Positions 22,401 to 31,023 are shown, counted from the first letter of the stretch. The stretch is 64,000 bases of DNA from Hydrogenovibrio sp. 3SP14C1 (GCF_029625905.1 NZ_JARTLM010000003.1:160127-224126), one strand, 5' to 3'. Made by a program: numbers and translations. Notes: a model not told the origin generated them from the letters alone.

Positions 22401-23493
22401 GTGAAGTGGTTGTATCTAAATTCAACGTATCAGAAATATATGATCCATTTTCTAAATCATCAATAAATAAGACACGGAAAGACAGGTCTTTGATTGATTT
22501 CATTGTCTCAATCAAATCGCTGGCAATTACTTCATTTGAACGCGCGACTAACTCACCTGTCTCTTCGTTAGTAATCCCTGAAGACAACACTTTACCTAAC
22601 AGATATTCTTCTGGTACAACAACATTCTTTACTTTAGCTTCTTGTAATTGCTTAATATTACGAGCCGTAATTTTCTTGCCCGCTTTAATCAGCACCTTAT
22701 CGCCATCTGAAATATCAAATGCAGCCGTCTGACCTTTTAATTGACTTGGAACCAAATCCATGACAAATGCGCCTTTTTTATAGGCAACATGAGTGTGGTC
22801 AAAAAATGTATCCAGAATCTCTTCCGAACTATAACCCATTGCTCTAAAAATAATCGAAACCGGAAGCTTACGACGACGGTCAATACGAACAAACACACAG
22901 TCATTATGGTCAAACTCAAAATCTAACCATGAGCCACGGTAAGGGATAATTCTAGCGTTAAACAACACTTTACCGGACGAATGCGATTTCCCTTTATCAC
23001 TATCAAAAATCACACCTGGTGAACGGTGCAACTGAGTCACGATTACACGCTCAGTCCCGTTAATAACAAAAGTACCATTTTCCGTCATCAGAGGTACATC
23101 ACCCAGATACACTTCTTGTTCTTTAACATCCTTAACAGGACGTTTTCCTGCTGGGGCATCTTTATCAAATAAAACAAGACGCATCTTGACACGTAAAGGC
23201 GAAGAATAAGTTACGCCTCGCTGCTTACACTCTTTAACATCAAACTCTGGTTGCCCCATCGTATAGCTAACGTATTCAAGATCTGCTGTACCAGCAACAC
23301 CATGAATTGGAAAGACTGATGAAAATGCTGAATGCAACCCAATCGGATCGCGCTCAAGTGGTTTTTTATCTTTTTGCAAAAACTCTTTGAAAGATTCTTT
23401 CTGGAGAGAAAGAAGATAAGGAACTTCAAGAATTGAAGATCGTGTCGCAAAATCTTTACGAATACGTTTCTTTTCAGTTAAAGAATAGGCCAT
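19435..23493 (-). CDS. rpoB: DNA-directed RNA polymerase subunit beta
   Basis: This is the beta subunit of RNA polymerase. The start at 23493 ([18 protein letters not shown]) is favoured over an adjacent ATG one codon upstream because spacing from the GGGG Shine-Dalgarno is better. The rifampicin pocket reads [17 protein letters not shown] then [13 protein letters not shown], with residues matching sensitive enzymes at the classical resistance positions and a Val where E. coli has Asn517. The C-terminal [20 protein letters not shown] is intact. It lies 185 bp after rplL across an attenuator-like hairpin. Confidence 0.98.
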   Translation of the reverse strand: MAYSLTEKKRIRKDFATRSSILEVPYLLSLQKESFKEFLQKDKKPLERDPIGLHSAFSSVFPIHGVAGTADLEYVSYTMGQPEFDVKECKQRGVTYSSPLRVKMRLVLFDKDAPAGKRPVKDVKEQEVYLGDVPLMTENGTFVINGTERVIVTQLHRSPGVIFDSDKGKSHSSGKVLFNARIIPYRGSWLDFEFDHNDCVFVRIDRRRKLPVSIIFRAMGYSSEEILDTFFDHTHVAYKKGAFVMDLVPSQLKGQTAAFDISDGDKVLIKAGKKITARNIKQLQEAKVKNVVVPEEYLLGKVLSSGITNEETGELVARSNEVIASDLIETMKSIKDLSFRVLFIDDLENGSYISDTLNLDTTTSQLEAQIEIYRMMRPGEPPTKESSEALFNSLFFDEARYDLSSVGRMKLNRRLGRKDNEGSLVLENQDVVDVVTELLNIRNGLSTIDDIDTLGNRRIRAVGEMAENAFRVGLVRVERAVKERLNQAETDGLLPQDLINAKPVSAAIKEFFGSSQLSQFMDQVNPLSEVTHKRRVSALGPGGLTRERAGFEVRDVHPTHYGRVCPIETPEGPNIGLINTLAIYAKTNKYGFLETPYRKVIDGQVTDEVEYVSAIDEAQFVIAQASAAMDADNKLLDELVTARHKNETILASSNDIDYMDVSPKQIVSVAASLIPFLEHDDANRALMGSNMQRQAVPTLRADKPLVGTGIEKTVAIDSGVTVVALRGGEIVSSDSARIVVRANQEEIAEGETGVDIYNLIKYQRSNQNTCINQKPIVKAGDVISRGDVLADGPSTDLGELAIGQNMRIAFMPWNGYNFEDSILVSERVVQEDRYTTIHIEELTCLARDTKLGPEEVTADIPNVGEAALSRLDESGIVYVGAEVKQGDILVGKVTPKGETQLTPEEKLLRAIFGEKASDVKDTSLRVSKGVEGTVIDVQVFTREGVKKDERALAIQEDELQKVRKDIDEQYTILEEDTIDRIQPMLIGQKLVDGTEVTADYLASLDSTKWFGLNVTDDALSSHLEALEKQLVAKKEELNGVFEEKRKKLTQGDDLQPGVSKMVKVYVAVKRRIQPGDKMAGRHGNKGVISRICPVEDMPYDETGRPVDICLNPLGVPSRMNVGQILETHLGLAAEGLGAKINTMLEQQADIKELKAFLHKIYNDTQGQKVDFDSLTDAEIIELAGNLRKGVPMASPVFDGASEGEIKALLRLADLPESGQMTLYDGISGEEFDRPVTVGYMYYLKLNHLVDDKMHARSTGPYSLVTQQPLGGKAQFGGQRFGEMEVWALEAYGAAFTLQEMLTVKSDDLNGRTRMYKNIVDGNEYMEPGIPESFSVLRKEIRALGIDIELEQE

Positions 23494-23618
23494 CATTACC
23501 CCAACATTCGACTAAATAAAAGAAAGAAAAAATTTCTTTCCAGAAAATGCATAAAACTGTAATAACAGAATAAATATCTTAATGCTATTGATTACACTTT
23601 TACACACTACTATAAACA

Positions 23619-23646
23619 ACAAAAGGCCGACGCAAAAACGTCAGCC
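23619..23646 (-). terminator. rplL-rpoB attenuator hairpin
   Basis: Minus strand: GGCTGACG (23646-23639) pairs with CGTCGGCC (23632-23625), one G-U pair, loop TTTTTG, followed by TTTTGTTG. A partial terminator between rplL and rpoB is known in E. coli and lowers polymerase relative to L7/L12; position and form here fit that role. Confidence 0.75.
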
Positions 23647-23678
23647 ATTATTATGCTACGAGAGCAAAAGAAGAAGTA

Positions 23679-24050
23679 TTATTTAACTTCGACTTCAATA
23701 CCTGCTTCTTTAAGCTCATTTGCAAGCGTTTCAGCTTCTTCTTTAGACACAGCTTCTTTAAGAGTGAAAGGTGCACTTTCAACAGCTGATTTAGCTTCTT
23801 TAAGCCCAAGACCTGTTGCGCCACGCACTGCTTTGATTGCCGCAACTTTATTGTCACCAGCACCCGTTAGGATAACATCAAACTCAGTTTGCTCTTCAGC
23901 AGCAGCACCAGCATCACCGCCAGGACCTGCAACTGCAACTGCAGCAGCAGAAACACCGAACTTTTCTTCCATTGCTTCAACAAGTTCAACAACTTCCATT
24001 ACTGACATGTTAGCAACTGCTTCTAAAATATCGTCTTTTGTAATTGCCAT
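23679..24050 (-). CDS. rplL: 50S ribosomal protein L7/L12
   Basis: L7/L12 forms the multimeric stalk that recruits translational GTPases. The 123 residues comprise the N-terminal dimerisation domain ([20 protein letters not shown]), an Ala/Gly-rich hinge (about residues 36-52) and the C-terminal factor-binding domain with [20 protein letters not shown]. It is 39 bp after rplJ and is followed by the attenuator hairpin before rpoB. Confidence 0.98.
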   Translation of the reverse strand: MAITKDDILEAVANMSVMEVVELVEAMEEKFGVSAAAVAVAGPGGDAGAAAEEQTEFDVILTGAGDNKVAAIKAVRGATGLGLKEAKSAVESAPFTLKEAVSKEEAETLANELKEAGIEVEVK

Positions 24051-24089
24051 TTTAATTTTCCTTAAATTAAATATTTTTAATATGTAAGC

Positions 24090-24590
24090 TTAAGCTGCTT
24101 CAGCTTCTTTTTGATCTTTAATTGCAACAAGACCACGCGCCACTTTAGCGACTGGTTCTTTCATTACATAAAGTAGCTTACTTAATGCTTCATCGTAGGT
24201 CGGTAGAGCTGCGATTGATGCCAAGTTACTAGCATCCATAACACCTTCACCAATCGAAAGCGACTTAACAACTAAAGCTTCATTATCTTTTGAAAAGTCT
24301 TTAAAGACACGCGCGGCGTTCCCTAACTCTTCTCCTGAAAATGCAAAGATTAATGGGCCAGAAAATGTTTCTGCCATATCTTCAAACTTCGACCCAGCAA
24401 CTGCTCGACGAACCAGTGTGTTTTTAACAACACGAATGGATACGTTTGCTTCACGTGCTTTAGAACGAAGCTCTGTTAATTGCGCTACAGTCAACCCACG
24501 ATATTCAGCCGCAACCATTGAACCCGCTTCTGCAATAATTGCAGCAACTTCATCAACAACGGCTTTTTTATCTTCGATTTTGAGTGCCAT
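24090..24590 (-). CDS. rplJ: 50S ribosomal protein L10
   Basis: L10 is the base of the L7/L12 stalk and, complexed with L7/L12, represses its own mRNA in E. coli. The ATG at 24590, following a GGAGG Shine-Dalgarno, gives 166 residues starting MALKIEDKKAVVDEVAAIIA. An in-frame extension upstream would run through the structured leader and is rejected. The C-terminal helix (about 130-160) binds L7/L12 dimers. It lies 172 bp downstream of rplA across the L10 leader. Confidence 0.97.
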   Translation of the reverse strand: MALKIEDKKAVVDEVAAIIAEAGSMVAAEYRGLTVAQLTELRSKAREANVSIRVVKNTLVRRAVAGSKFEDMAETFSGPLIFAFSGEELGNAARVFKDFSKDNEALVVKSLSIGEGVMDASNLASIAALPTYDEALSKLLYVMKEPVAKVARGLVAIKDQKEAEAA

Positions 24591-24740
24591 ATAACCTCCA
24601 AAACAGCCTGATAAAATCAGGCCCCTCCATCTACGTAGGTTTAAATCTATTAAGAATGTAACATCAACATTCACCTACGGTCTGCGATGGGCGCTCTCTC
24701 AATCTAAGCAGTACTTAACTTAAGGAGTCCCAACTCGCAT
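24591..24740 (-). ncRNA. L10 (rplJ) leader regulatory RNA
   Basis: In the transcript, GTAGGT (24678-24673) pairs with ACCTAC (24640-24635), enclosing a nested hairpin GAATGT/ACATTC (24672-24667 with 24659-24654). A separate hairpin GCCTGAT/ATCAGGC (24622-24616 with 24612-24606) stands just before the rplJ Shine-Dalgarno. The sequence GACCGTAGGTG and this arrangement resemble the known L10-leader family, where the L10-L7/L12 complex binds and blocks translation. The outer boundaries are approximate. Confidence 0.75.
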
Positions 24741-24762
24741 TCTCATTAAAAATGAGAAATTC

Positions 24763-25452
24763 TTACAATGATGATTGATCAACAACCAGACCAGGACCCA
24801 TCGTGCTAGAAATAGATACTTTTTTCATGTAAGTACCTTTAGCAGCAGCTGGTTTGGCCTTGTATAAATCCTCAATCAATGCATTTAAATTTTCTTTCAA
24901 TTTTTCTGGTGCAAAATCTACTTTTCCGATAGAAGCATGGACAATCCCAGCCTTATCTGCACGGAATCTTACTTGACCAGACTTCGCATTATTGATTGCG
25001 TCAACAACGTTTGGCGTAACAGTACCAGTCTTAGGGTTTGGCATTAAACCACGTGGCCCCAAAACCTGACCCAACATACCAACAACTCTCATCGCATCTG
25101 GAGACGCAATAACGACGTCGAAATCCATCATGCCACCTTTTATTTCGGCAGCAAGCTCATCCATCCCAACAAAATCAGCACCTGCTTCTTTTGCTGCAGC
25201 TGCATTTGCTTCACCCGTAAACACTGCAACTCGAACATCTTTACCAGTTCCGTTAGGCATAACAGTCGCACCACGGACAACCTGATCAGATTTACGTGGA
25301 TCAATTCCAAGCTTAATGGCAACATCTACCGACTCAGAGAATTTAGCTGTTGCTAACTCTGAAACCAGAGAAAAACCTTCAAGAACGTCATAAGACTTTA
25401 GAGAATCAACCTTCTCAGCAAACATCTTTTGTTTTTTAGTTAACTTAGTCAT
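24763..25452 (-). CDS. rplA: 50S ribosomal protein L1
   Basis: L1 forms the mobile stalk at the E site and represses the L11-L1 mRNA in E. coli. An ATG at 25458 overlaps the rplK stop, but the ATG at 25452 ([18 protein letters not shown]) has better spacing from GAGGGG and gives 229 residues. The signature [20 protein letters not shown] is present. rplK and rplA are translationally coupled, with rplJ downstream across its leader. Confidence 0.96.
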   Translation of the reverse strand: MTKLTKKQKMFAEKVDSLKSYDVLEGFSLVSELATAKFSESVDVAIKLGIDPRKSDQVVRGATVMPNGTGKDVRVAVFTGEANAAAAKEAGADFVGMDELAAEIKGGMMDFDVVIASPDAMRVVGMLGQVLGPRGLMPNPKTGTVTPNVVDAINNAKSGQVRFRADKAGIVHASIGKVDFAPEKLKENLNALIEDLYKAKPAAAKGTYMKKVSISSTMGPGLVVDQSSL

Positions 25453-25457
25453 TCTCA

Positions 25458-25886
25458 TTACCCCTCTACATTCAAGCCCATGCTACGAGCTGAACCAGCA
25501 ATAATTTTTACTGCTGCATCTAGATCGTTAGCATTAAGGTCTGCCATTTTTGTGTTTGCAATTTCTTCTAATTGCGCACGTGTTACCGTTCCAACTTTAT
25601 CCATGTTCGGAACACCAGAACCTTTTTGGACACCAGCAGCTTTTTTCAATAAAACAGATGCAGGAGGTGTTTTTGTAACAAACGTAAAACTGCGATCGTT
25701 AAAAACAGTAATAACAACAGGAATAGGAAGATTCTTTTCTACAGACTGGGTCTGGGCATTAAACGCCTTACAGAACTCCATAATATTCACACCGTGCTGA
25801 CCTAGAGCAGGCCCAACCGGTGGACTAGGGTTTGCATTTCCTGCTGGAACTTGCAACTTGATATAGGCTTCAATTTTCTTAGCCAT
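25458..25886 (-). CDS. rplK: 50S ribosomal protein L11
   Basis: L11 binds the GTPase-associated centre of 23S rRNA and is needed for RelA activation. The 142 residues equal the E. coli length; [20 protein letters not shown] (about 19-38) is the conserved proline-rich linker region. The 72-bp gap after nusG holds a small hairpin (GCTTAC-GTT-GTAAGC then TTTTAG). This could be a weak attenuator or part of an L1-responsive leader; the sequence alone does not settle which. Confidence 0.97.
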   Translation of the reverse strand: MAKKIEAYIKLQVPAGNANPSPPVGPALGQHGVNIMEFCKAFNAQTQSVEKNLPIPVVITVFNDRSFTFVTKTPPASVLLKKAAGVQKGSGVPNMDKVGTVTRAQLEEIANTKMADLNANDLDAAVKIIAGSARSMGLNVEG

Positions 25887-25958
25887 TTCTTTCTCCTTGT
25901 GGGTATAACGTCTCTCGACTTCCCAGGGTTACTAAAAGCTTACAACGTAAGCGGTAAT

Positions 25959-26492
25959 TTAATTCTTTTCTACCTGAGTAAACTCAAGTTCAACCGGCGT
26001 TGAGCGCCCAAAAATAAGTACAGAAACCTGTAACTTATTTTTATCATAATCCACACCTTCAACAACAGCTTCAAAGTCGTTAAACGGACCATCAATAACA
26101 CGAACCATTTCGCCCGGCTCGTAAATAACTTTCGGCTTAGGCTTATCAACACCTTCTTCAACCTTCTGAAGAATACGATCAACTTCTTTTTGAGTAATTG
26201 GCGCTGGACGATCAGATGTCCCTCCAATAAAGCCCATCACCTGAGGGACACTTTTAACTAAGTGCCATGTATCTTCATTCATTTCCATTTGAACCAAGAC
26301 ATACCCAGGGAAAAACTTTCTCTCTGAAGTTCTCTTTTTCCCTTCGCGAATTTCAACCACTTCTTCTGAAGGCACCAACACTTGGCCGAATTTATCTTCC
26401 AGACCCGCGCGTTCAATGTACTCGGACAACGCTTTTTTCACTTTGTTTTCATACCCTGAATACGCATGAACGACATACCATCTTTGAGCCAT
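25959..26492 (-). CDS. nusG: Transcription termination/antitermination factor NusG
   Basis: NusG binds elongating RNA polymerase, suppresses pausing and links it to Rho or to S10 on the ribosome. The ATG at 26492, after an AAGGTGG Shine-Dalgarno, gives 177 residues starting [20 protein letters not shown]. In-frame sequence upstream would overlap secE and lacks family similarity. The NGN domain occupies the first ~120 residues and a KOW domain ([20 protein letters not shown]) the last ~55. It overlaps the secE end closely (2-bp gap). Confidence 0.97.
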   Translation of the reverse strand: MAQRWYVVHAYSGYENKVKKALSEYIERAGLEDKFGQVLVPSEEVVEIREGKKRTSERKFFPGYVLVQMEMNEDTWHLVKSVPQVMGFIGGTSDRPAPITQKEVDRILQKVEEGVDKPKPKVIYEPGEMVRVIDGPFNDFEAVVEGVDYDKNKLQVSVLIFGRSTPVELEFTQVEKN

Positions 26493-26494
26493 AA

Positions 26495-26878
26495 CTATCC
26501 ACCTTGTCCTGTTAACACCTGAACAGCCCATAAAAAGAACATATCCACCAACCACAAGAAAATACTCATAACAATAACAACAGCAAACACTATTAACGTC
26601 ATCTGAACGGTTTCTTGTCTTGTTGGCCAAATAACTTGCTTCACTTCTTTTTGAGCATGCGAAAGATACCCAAACCAAGACCGCCCTTTATCAGACCGAT
26701 AAAAAACCATTCCTGACAAGGCAATACCACTAATCAACCCCAGCACCCTAACAACAGCATGCGCATCGGAGTAATAGTAATAACCAATCAAACTTAATAG
26801 AAGCAATGTAGCTGAGACAACAACTTTCAATGTCTCCAGCGATTTAGCTGCCGATGGATTTTCTGCTTTTTGACTCAT
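26495..26878 (-). CDS. secE: Preprotein translocase subunit SecE
   Basis: SecE clamps SecY in the SecYEG translocon. The start [18 protein letters not shown] at 26878 gives 127 residues, the size of the three-TM enterobacterial form. Hydrophobic segments lie at about 17-37, 45-65 and 95-122, and the conserved amphipathic stretch [17 protein letters not shown] precedes the last. A longer frame would run into tRNA-Trp. The Shine-Dalgarno is weak. The gene sits between tRNA-Trp and nusG, the standard order. Confidence 0.96.
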   Translation of the reverse strand: MSQKAENPSAAKSLETLKVVVSATLLLLSLIGYYYYSDAHAVVRVLGLISGIALSGMVFYRSDKGRSWFGYLSHAQKEVKQVIWPTRQETVQMTLIVFAVVIVMSIFLWLVDMFFLWAVQVLTGQGG

Positions 26879-26938
26879 AAGTAATCTAATATTCTGAAAT
26901 AAAAACGACCCGTCATTCAAACAGGCCGTTATAAAATA

Positions 26939-27015
26939 TGGCAGGGGTAGAGGGATTCGAACCCCCAACACCCGGATTTGGAATCCGGTGCTCTACCAAT
27001 TGGAGCTATACCCCT
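26939..27015 (-). tRNA. trpT: tRNA-Trp (CCA)
   Basis: A complete cloverleaf on the minus strand: acceptor AGGGGTA/TACCCCT, D arm, anticodon loop TTCCAAA with CCA anticodon between CCGGA/TCCGG arms, T arm with GGTTCGAATCC, and an encoded 3' CCA. It lies between tufB and secE, as in E. coli, and is probably transcribed from the promoter at 27058-27086. Confidence 0.97.
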
Positions 27016-27043
27016 GTAATGAAACCTTTCAGTTTCAGCATTC

Positions 27044-27076
27044 GAAAAAAAAAGGGGATTATACAACCCCCTTTTT
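27044..27076 (-). terminator. tufB terminator
   Basis: Minus strand: AAAAAGGGG (27076-27068) pairs with CCCCTTTTT (27057-27049) across a loop containing TTGTATAAT, followed by more U residues. It is a strong intrinsic terminator after tufB. Its loop also holds the -10 box of the next promoter. Confidence 0.85.
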
Positions 27077-27086
27077 CTTTTAGCAA
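27058..27086 (-). promoter_or_regulatory. Putative tRNA-Trp/secE/nusG promoter inside the tufB terminator
   Basis: Minus strand: -35 TTGCTA (27081-27086), 17-bp spacer, perfect -10 TATAAT (27058-27063). The -10 lies in the loop of the tufB terminator, so a polymerase starting here (near 27051) does not transcribe the full hairpin. Confidence 0.65.
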
Positions 27087-27096
27087 GTGCTAATTA

Positions 27097-28287
27097 TTAA
27101 TCAATAATTTTAGCAACAACACCCGCACCAACTGTACGTCCACCTTCACGAATCGCAAAACGTAAACCTTCGTTCATTGCGATTGGGTTGATCAACTCTA
27201 CAGTCATTTGCACGTTATCACCAGGCATTACCATTTCTGTTCCTGCTGGTAGTTCACATGCACCTGTTACATCAGTTGTACGGAAGTAGAACTGTGGACG
27301 ATATCCTTGGAAGAATGGTGTATGACGACCACCTTCATCTTTTGATAATACATACACTTCTGCTTCGAACTTAGTATGTGGTGTTACCGTACCTTTATGC
27401 GCTAGTACTTGTCCACGTTCGATATCTTCACGCTTAGTACCACGTAATAGAATACCTACGTTATCCCCTGCTTCACCCTGGTCAAGCAATTTACGGAACA
27501 TTTCAACACCAGTAACAGTTGTTGTTGTTGTTGGGCGAATACCAACGATTTCGATTTCTTCACCAACTTTTACAACACCTGTTTCAACACGACCTGTTGC
27601 TACCGTTCCACGACCTTGGATTGAGAAGATATCTTCTACAGGCATTAGGAATGGCTTGTCAGTTTCACGTGTTGGCTCTGGAATGTATGAATCCAATGCG
27701 TCAACTAGACGACCGATTGATGGTTCACCAATTTCTGATTGATCACCTTCGATTGCTTTAAGAGCAGACCCCATGATTACTGGCGTATCATCACCAGGGA
27801 AGTCATAGGTATCTAGAAGTTCACGAACTTCCATTTCTACTAATTCTAGTAGCTCTTCATCATCAACCATGTCAGCTTTGTTTAGATAAACAACAATGTA
27901 TGGTACACCTACCTGACGAGATAGAAGGATGTGCTCACGAGTCTGTGGCATTGGGCCATCAGCTGCAGAACATACTAGGATTGCGCCATCCATCTGTGCC
28001 GCACCAGTGATCATGTTTTTAACATAGTCGGCGTGACCTGGGCAGTCTACGTGTGCATAGTGACGTGTGTCTGATTCATACTCAACGTGTGCTGTTGAGA
28101 TTGTGATACCACGCTCACGCTCTTCTGGTGCGTTATCAATTGACGCGTAGTCTTTTGAATCACCACCAAACTTCTTACCTTGTACAATTGTTAGGGCCGC
28201 TGTAAGAGTTGTTTTACCATGGTCAACGTGACCAATCGTACCAACGTTTACGTGCGGCTTACTACGTTCAAACTTTTCTTTTGCCAT
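27097..28287 (-). CDS. tufB: Elongation factor Tu (tRNA-linked copy)
   Basis: This is the second EF-Tu gene, 396 residues starting [20 protein letters not shown], identical in protein sequence to the copy at 10775-11965. The DNA also appears identical from ATG to stop and diverges immediately outside, which points to ongoing gene conversion. It follows tRNA-Thr, as in the tyr-gly-thr-tufB operons of gammaproteobacteria. An in-frame extension upstream runs into tRNA-Thr and is rejected. Confidence 0.98.
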   Translation of the reverse strand: MAKEKFERSKPHVNVGTIGHVDHGKTTLTAALTIVQGKKFGGDSKDYASIDNAPEERERGITISTAHVEYESDTRHYAHVDCPGHADYVKNMITGAAQMDGAILVCSAADGPMPQTREHILLSRQVGVPYIVVYLNKADMVDDEELLELVEMEVRELLDTYDFPGDDTPVIMGSALKAIEGDQSEIGEPSIGRLVDALDSYIPEPTRETDKPFLMPVEDIFSIQGRGTVATGRVETGVVKVGEEIEIVGIRPTTTTTVTGVEMFRKLLDQGEAGDNVGILLRGTKREDIERGQVLAHKGTVTPHTKFEAEVYVLSKDEGGRHTPFFQGYRPQFYFRTTDVTGACELPAGTEMVMPGDNVQMTVELINPIAMNEGLRFAIREGGRTVGAGVVAKIID

Positions 28288-28353
28288 GATGCAAACTCCG
28301 TTAAAACAGCGACAGACTTTTATATAAAGCCACGCCCGCCTAGTGAAAAAAAC

Positions 28354-28429
28354 TGGAGCTCTCAACCAGAATCGAACTGGTGACCTCATCCTTACCATGG
28401 ATGCGCTCTACCTACTGAGCTATGAGAGC
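28354..28429 (-). tRNA. thrT: tRNA-Thr (GGT)
   Basis: A complete cloverleaf on the minus strand: acceptor GCTCTCA/TGAGAGC, anticodon loop ATGGTAA (GGT) between CATCC/GGATG, T arm with GTTCGATTC, encoded CCA. It lies 66 bp upstream of tufB in a shared transcript. Confidence 0.97.
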
Positions 28430-28504
28430 AAATATTAAAAAGGCCCTCACCATCAACCCACATTTTATACATAAATGCAGACCAACAAAGAGAGCCTTAT
28501 AAAT

Positions 28505-28579
28505 TGGAGCGGGTAGGGGGAATCGAACCCCCCTCATCGGCTTGGAAGGCCGAGGTAATAGCCGATATACGATACCCGC
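28505..28579 (-). tRNA. glyT: tRNA-Gly (TCC)
   Basis: A complete cloverleaf on the minus strand: acceptor GCGGGTA/TACCCGC, anticodon loop CTTCCAA (TCC), T arm with GGTTCGATTCC, encoded CCA. The D-arm sequence closely resembles E. coli glyT, which occupies the same operon position. Confidence 0.97.
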
Positions 28580-28599
28580 ATAATGTAAACAATTTAAAA

Positions 28600-28684
28600 T
28601 GGTGGAGGGTAGTAGATTCGAACTACTGAAGGCATAGCCAGCAGATTTACAGTCTGCCCCCTTTGGCCGCTCGGGAAACCCTCC
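28600..28684 (-). tRNA. tyrU: tRNA-Tyr (GTA)
   Basis: A class II tRNA on the minus strand: acceptor GGAGGGT/ACCCTCC, anticodon stem CAGAC/ACTGTAAATCTG with GTA, long variable arm, T arm with GTTCGAATC, encoded CCA. It is the first gene of the tRNA-tufB operon, 14 nt after the predicted transcription start. Confidence 0.97.
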
Positions 28685-28704
28685 CAATCAAATTGATGGG
28701 GCGT

Positions 28705-28732
28705 ATTTTAAAGCAAAACGGGTTAGTGTCAA
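28705..28732 (-). promoter_or_regulatory. tRNA-tufB operon promoter
   Basis: Minus strand: consensus -35 TTGACA (28727-28732), 16-bp spacer, -10 TAAAAT (28705-28710), followed by a GC-rich discriminator (CGCCCC) as expected for a stringently controlled stable-RNA promoter. Confidence 0.85.
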
Positions 28733-28980
28733 GAGAAAAACCAGAATTTTTCCATTTTATTCAAATCTACCCGTTTTTGACCCGTCTAAAGCCTTACTTT
28801 AAAGGATTTCACATAACCAAAAGTACCCATTTCCCACCTTTTATGGCTAGAACAATACCTTCACTTTGTTGCACTACAGACCGTATATTAAATCGATAAG
28901 CAGATAATATTCAAGACCTTACTGAAGATTTTGTATTTTAACAACTGTAAATCATGCTTAGTTTCGGCTTCCTCTTCACC

Positions 28981-29010
28981 ACTTTAGTCAGTTAAAAAAT
29001 AGACTAAAGT
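28981..29010. repeat. Inverted repeat in the intergenic region after the HbpS-like gene
   Basis: Perfect 9-bp arms ACTTTAGTC (28981-28989) and GACTAAAGT (29002-29010) with a 12-nt loop. It lies directly after the stop codon of the minus-strand gene ending at 29014 but is not followed by a U-run on that strand, so it is only a poor terminator candidate. The rest of 28733-28980 shows no gene or other structure that I can support. Confidence 0.5.
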
Positions 29011-29013
29011 TCT

Positions 29014-29505
29014 TTATTCTGCAAAATCTAATCGTTCCTGCACAGAGGAAACGCCTTTAAGAGCACAAACCTCATCTTTATCTCCGCCTGGTGCGCCACT
29101 TACCCCAACAGCACCTATTTTAATACCCGCTGCGTTTATAGGAACACCGCCTTCCATCACAATCAACCCTTCAATGTGATTTAGCTCTGGGCGGATATCT
29201 GCCCTCAGTTTACGAAACTGCCCAGATTTCAGACCTGACATCACAACCATATTGGCTTTTTCCTGAGCGATTTGCAAAGTAAACCTTGGCGCTAAATCAT
29301 CTCTCATTGCAGTTCGTAACAACCCATTACGATCAACTACGACCGCGCTGACTTGGTAACCTTGCTTTCGACAAGCATCTATACAGGCTGATGCAATGTC
29401 ATTCGCTATTTCAAGCCCAACATTTTTGGTGGTGATCACATCATTTGCTGAAGCATTCTGCACCATCAAAAACAAAACCAACCCCAACATCATTCGTTTT
29501 TGCAC
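29014..29505 (-). CDS. Secreted GlcG/HbpS-like (DUF336) protein
   Basis: The family (GlcG/HbpS) includes haem-binding extracellular proteins and accessory proteins of uncertain role. A GTG start at 29505, about 7 nt after an AGGA Shine-Dalgarno, gives 163 residues with a clean signal peptide (MQKRMMLGLVLFLMVQNASA, cleavage after the last Ala). The domain follows with the family pattern VVDRNGLLRTAMRDD and a Gly-rich end (GAVGVSGAPGGDKDEVCA). No partner sensor kinase lies nearby. Haem binding is not shown by the sequence. An upstream ATG in the same frame would hide the signal peptide. Confidence 0.75.
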   Translation of the reverse strand: MQKRMMLGLVLFLMVQNASANDVITTKNVGLEIANDIASACIDACRKQGYQVSAVVVDRNGLLRTAMRDDLAPRFTLQIAQEKANMVVMSGLKSGQFRKLRADIRPELNHIEGLIVMEGGVPINAAGIKIGAVGVSGAPGGDKDEVCALKGVSSVQERLDFAE

Positions 29506-29618
29506 GCTAACATCCTTTTTATTATTAAATACCATCAGAAAGCGAGAACGCTTTTTTACATTTGAGCATACTGTTTTGTTTAAAATGTGCAATCACTATG
29601 AAATAAACGGTATTCAAT

Positions 29619-30386
29619 ATGGAAACACACTGCCAGCTAGATCAATTTAAAGTGTTATATCAGGATGATGTCTTAGTCGCTATTCACAAACCTGCGGGAT
29701 TACTTGTTCACCGATCACCAATTGACCGCCACGAAACACAATTTGCTGTTCAAATGACTCGAGATCAAATCAACCAAAAGGTATATCCTTTGCATCGCTT
29801 AGACAAAGCAACCTCTGGCTTATTACTTTTTGCGCTAGATCCAGAAACAGCTCGACTAATGGGGAAACAATTTGAAACCCATTCGATTCAAAAGAATTAT
29901 TTAGCAATATGCCGAGGCTGGACTCCGGAATACGGTGAGATTAACCATGCTTTAAAGCATAAGCTAGACAAGTTGGCAGATCGCCATACACAAACAAACA
30001 AACCCCCTCAAGAAGCCATAACAGATTTTGAGCGCTTAGCAACCACTGAAGTCATGCAAAAAATCGGAAAGTACGAATCACAGCGTTACTCATTACTCAA
30101 TCTCATGCCTAAAACGGGTCGCAAACACCAACTGCGTCGTCACCTGAACCACATCAGCTACCCGATTATCGGAGATGTCAAATATGGTGACCGCCACCAT
30201 AACCATTTTTTCAATACTTGGCTGAAACAACACCGACTTTATCTAGCCGCAACAGGCTTAACGTTCAACCACCCACAAACAGATCAAAGAATAACATTGA
30301 ATGCGCCGCTTGAAGCAAGCTATCAAATCGCAATACAAAATCTTAGCTGGGAAAAAGAAGCGGCCGATTACATACATGATTCATAA
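29619..30386 (+). CDS. truC: tRNA pseudouridine(65) synthase TruC
   Basis: TruC converts U65 of certain tRNAs to pseudouridine. The 255 residues carry the RluA-family catalytic motif HRLDKATSG with the catalytic Asp at residue 62, KPAGLLVHRS near the N-terminus, and the GRKHQLRRHLNH motif. It has no S4 domain, as expected for TruC. It is divergent from the HbpS-like gene with about 110 bp between, and convergent with the minus-strand gene ending at 30442. The Shine-Dalgarno is weak. Confidence 0.9.
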   Translation: METHCQLDQFKVLYQDDVLVAIHKPAGLLVHRSPIDRHETQFAVQMTRDQINQKVYPLHRLDKATSGLLLFALDPETARLMGKQFETHSIQKNYLAICRGWTPEYGEINHALKHKLDKLADRHTQTNKPPQEAITDFERLATTEVMQKIGKYESQRYSLLNLMPKTGRKHQLRRHLNHISYPIIGDVKYGDRHHNHFFNTWLKQHRLYLAATGLTFNHPQTDQRITLNAPLEASYQIAIQNLSWEKEAADYIHDS

Positions 30387-30441
30387 ATAGCCAGCCGCTT
30401 GGTTGGAATAAGAGCAATCTGCAACATCACCCCTGTCTTCT

Positions 30442-30891
30442 TTAATGAAGAGAGGCTTGAAAACTGAAAATCACCCCCATATTATCTGGCCCATAAACCT
30501 CTTTCTTTCCCTCCAGCACACCCAACGACATTTGCCATTGATCGCCTTTAGAAATTAATAAATTGCTATCCATTAAATTAAGCCCTAAAACAAGGTTAGA
30601 TTTATCACGTCCGAAACGCAAAAAATCAATAATAGTTATAGATTTCGGTTTATGACAACAGCCAGAATCTTTCACTGAATAAGAATATTCATTCAAAGAA
30701 CGAAAGCTGACCTCTGCTTCCATTTCAAACATGCTTTTTAAAGAACCGCTTACAGCATTAAACGTTTGAAACAATTGAGTTCCAAAGTTATTTTTCGTAT
30801 CAGCCAATGCATCGGGCGTACCCAATAGCATAAGACTAATACACGCAACCGTCAGTCGAGCCTGACTGCTGATTTTTTTTACATACAACAT
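30442..30891 (-). CDS. Secreted protein of unknown function under tandem riboswitches
   Basis: I do not recognise this family. The ATG at 30891 follows an AAGGAG Shine-Dalgarno by 6 nt and gives 149 residues with an N-terminal signal peptide (hydrophobic core LTVACISLMLLGTPDALA, cleavage near residue 31). The mature part of about 118 residues has one Cys-Cys pair (SGCCHKPKS), patterns of alternating polar and hydrophobic residues, and a C-terminus VIFSFQASLH, which could suit a small beta-rich or outer-membrane protein; that is speculation. A longer frame reading upstream would pass through riboswitch sequence and is rejected. Expression probably responds to cyclic di-GMP through the two aptamer-like elements upstream. 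Confidence 0.65.
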   Translation of the reverse strand: MLYVKKISSQARLTVACISLMLLGTPDALADTKNNFGTQLFQTFNAVSGSLKSMFEMEAEVSFRSLNEYSYSVKDSGCCHKPKSITIIDFLRFGRDKSNLVLGLNLMDSNLLISKGDQWQMSLGVLEGKKEVYGPDNMGVIFSFQASLH

Positions 30892-30897
30892 CTTCAT

Positions 30898-30916
30898 CTC
30901 CTTGAGAGAACTCAAG
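30898..30916 (-). promoter_or_regulatory. Shine-Dalgarno-sequestering hairpin of the secreted-protein gene
   Basis: In the transcript CTTGAG (30916-30911), loop TTCT, CTCAAG (30906-30901) form a hairpin whose 3' arm covers the first bases of the AAGGAG ribosome-binding site (30903-30898). It is a plausible translational expression platform for the promoter-distal aptamer. Confidence 0.55.
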
Positions 30917-30952
30917 CGAAACGTGTGTTGAAGAGTGGTAGAAAGTACTGGT

Positions 30953-31020
30953 TTGCAACCTGGCGATCTCAAACATTGAGACCCATGGCTTTCCGTCCCT
31001 GCTTCACAACAAGTTTGGCG
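30953..31020 (-). ncRNA. Cyclic-di-GMP-I (GEMM) riboswitch-like element, gene-proximal copy
   Basis: In the transcript: a 6-bp stem CTTGTT/AGCAGG-type arm capped by a GTGA (GNRA) tetraloop, then GGGACGGAAAGCCATGGGTC, a second stem GGGTCTC/GAGATC, and the 3' core GCCAGGTTGC. Stem-loop order, GNRA loop and the AAAGCC and CCAGGTTGC blocks match the GEMM-I pattern. The consensus GACGCAAAGCC reads GACGGAAAGCC here and the closing stem is weaker than in the upstream copy. Its core (30961-30998) repeats almost exactly 180 bp upstream. Confidence 0.75.
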
Positions 31021-31023
31021 ATT

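Noticed and set aside
28288-28398. N-terminal extension of the second EF-Tu.
   Set aside because: It would be translated from tRNA-Thr sequence; EF-Tu proteins start at [10 protein letters not shown].
28663-28899. A plus-strand open frame of 78 codons.
   Set aside because: It begins inside tRNA-Tyr and crosses the tRNA operon promoter; no ribosome-binding site or family resemblance.
30892-30972. N-terminal extension of the riboswitch-linked secreted protein.
   Set aside because: It reads through aptamer and Shine-Dalgarno sequence and would bury the signal peptide.
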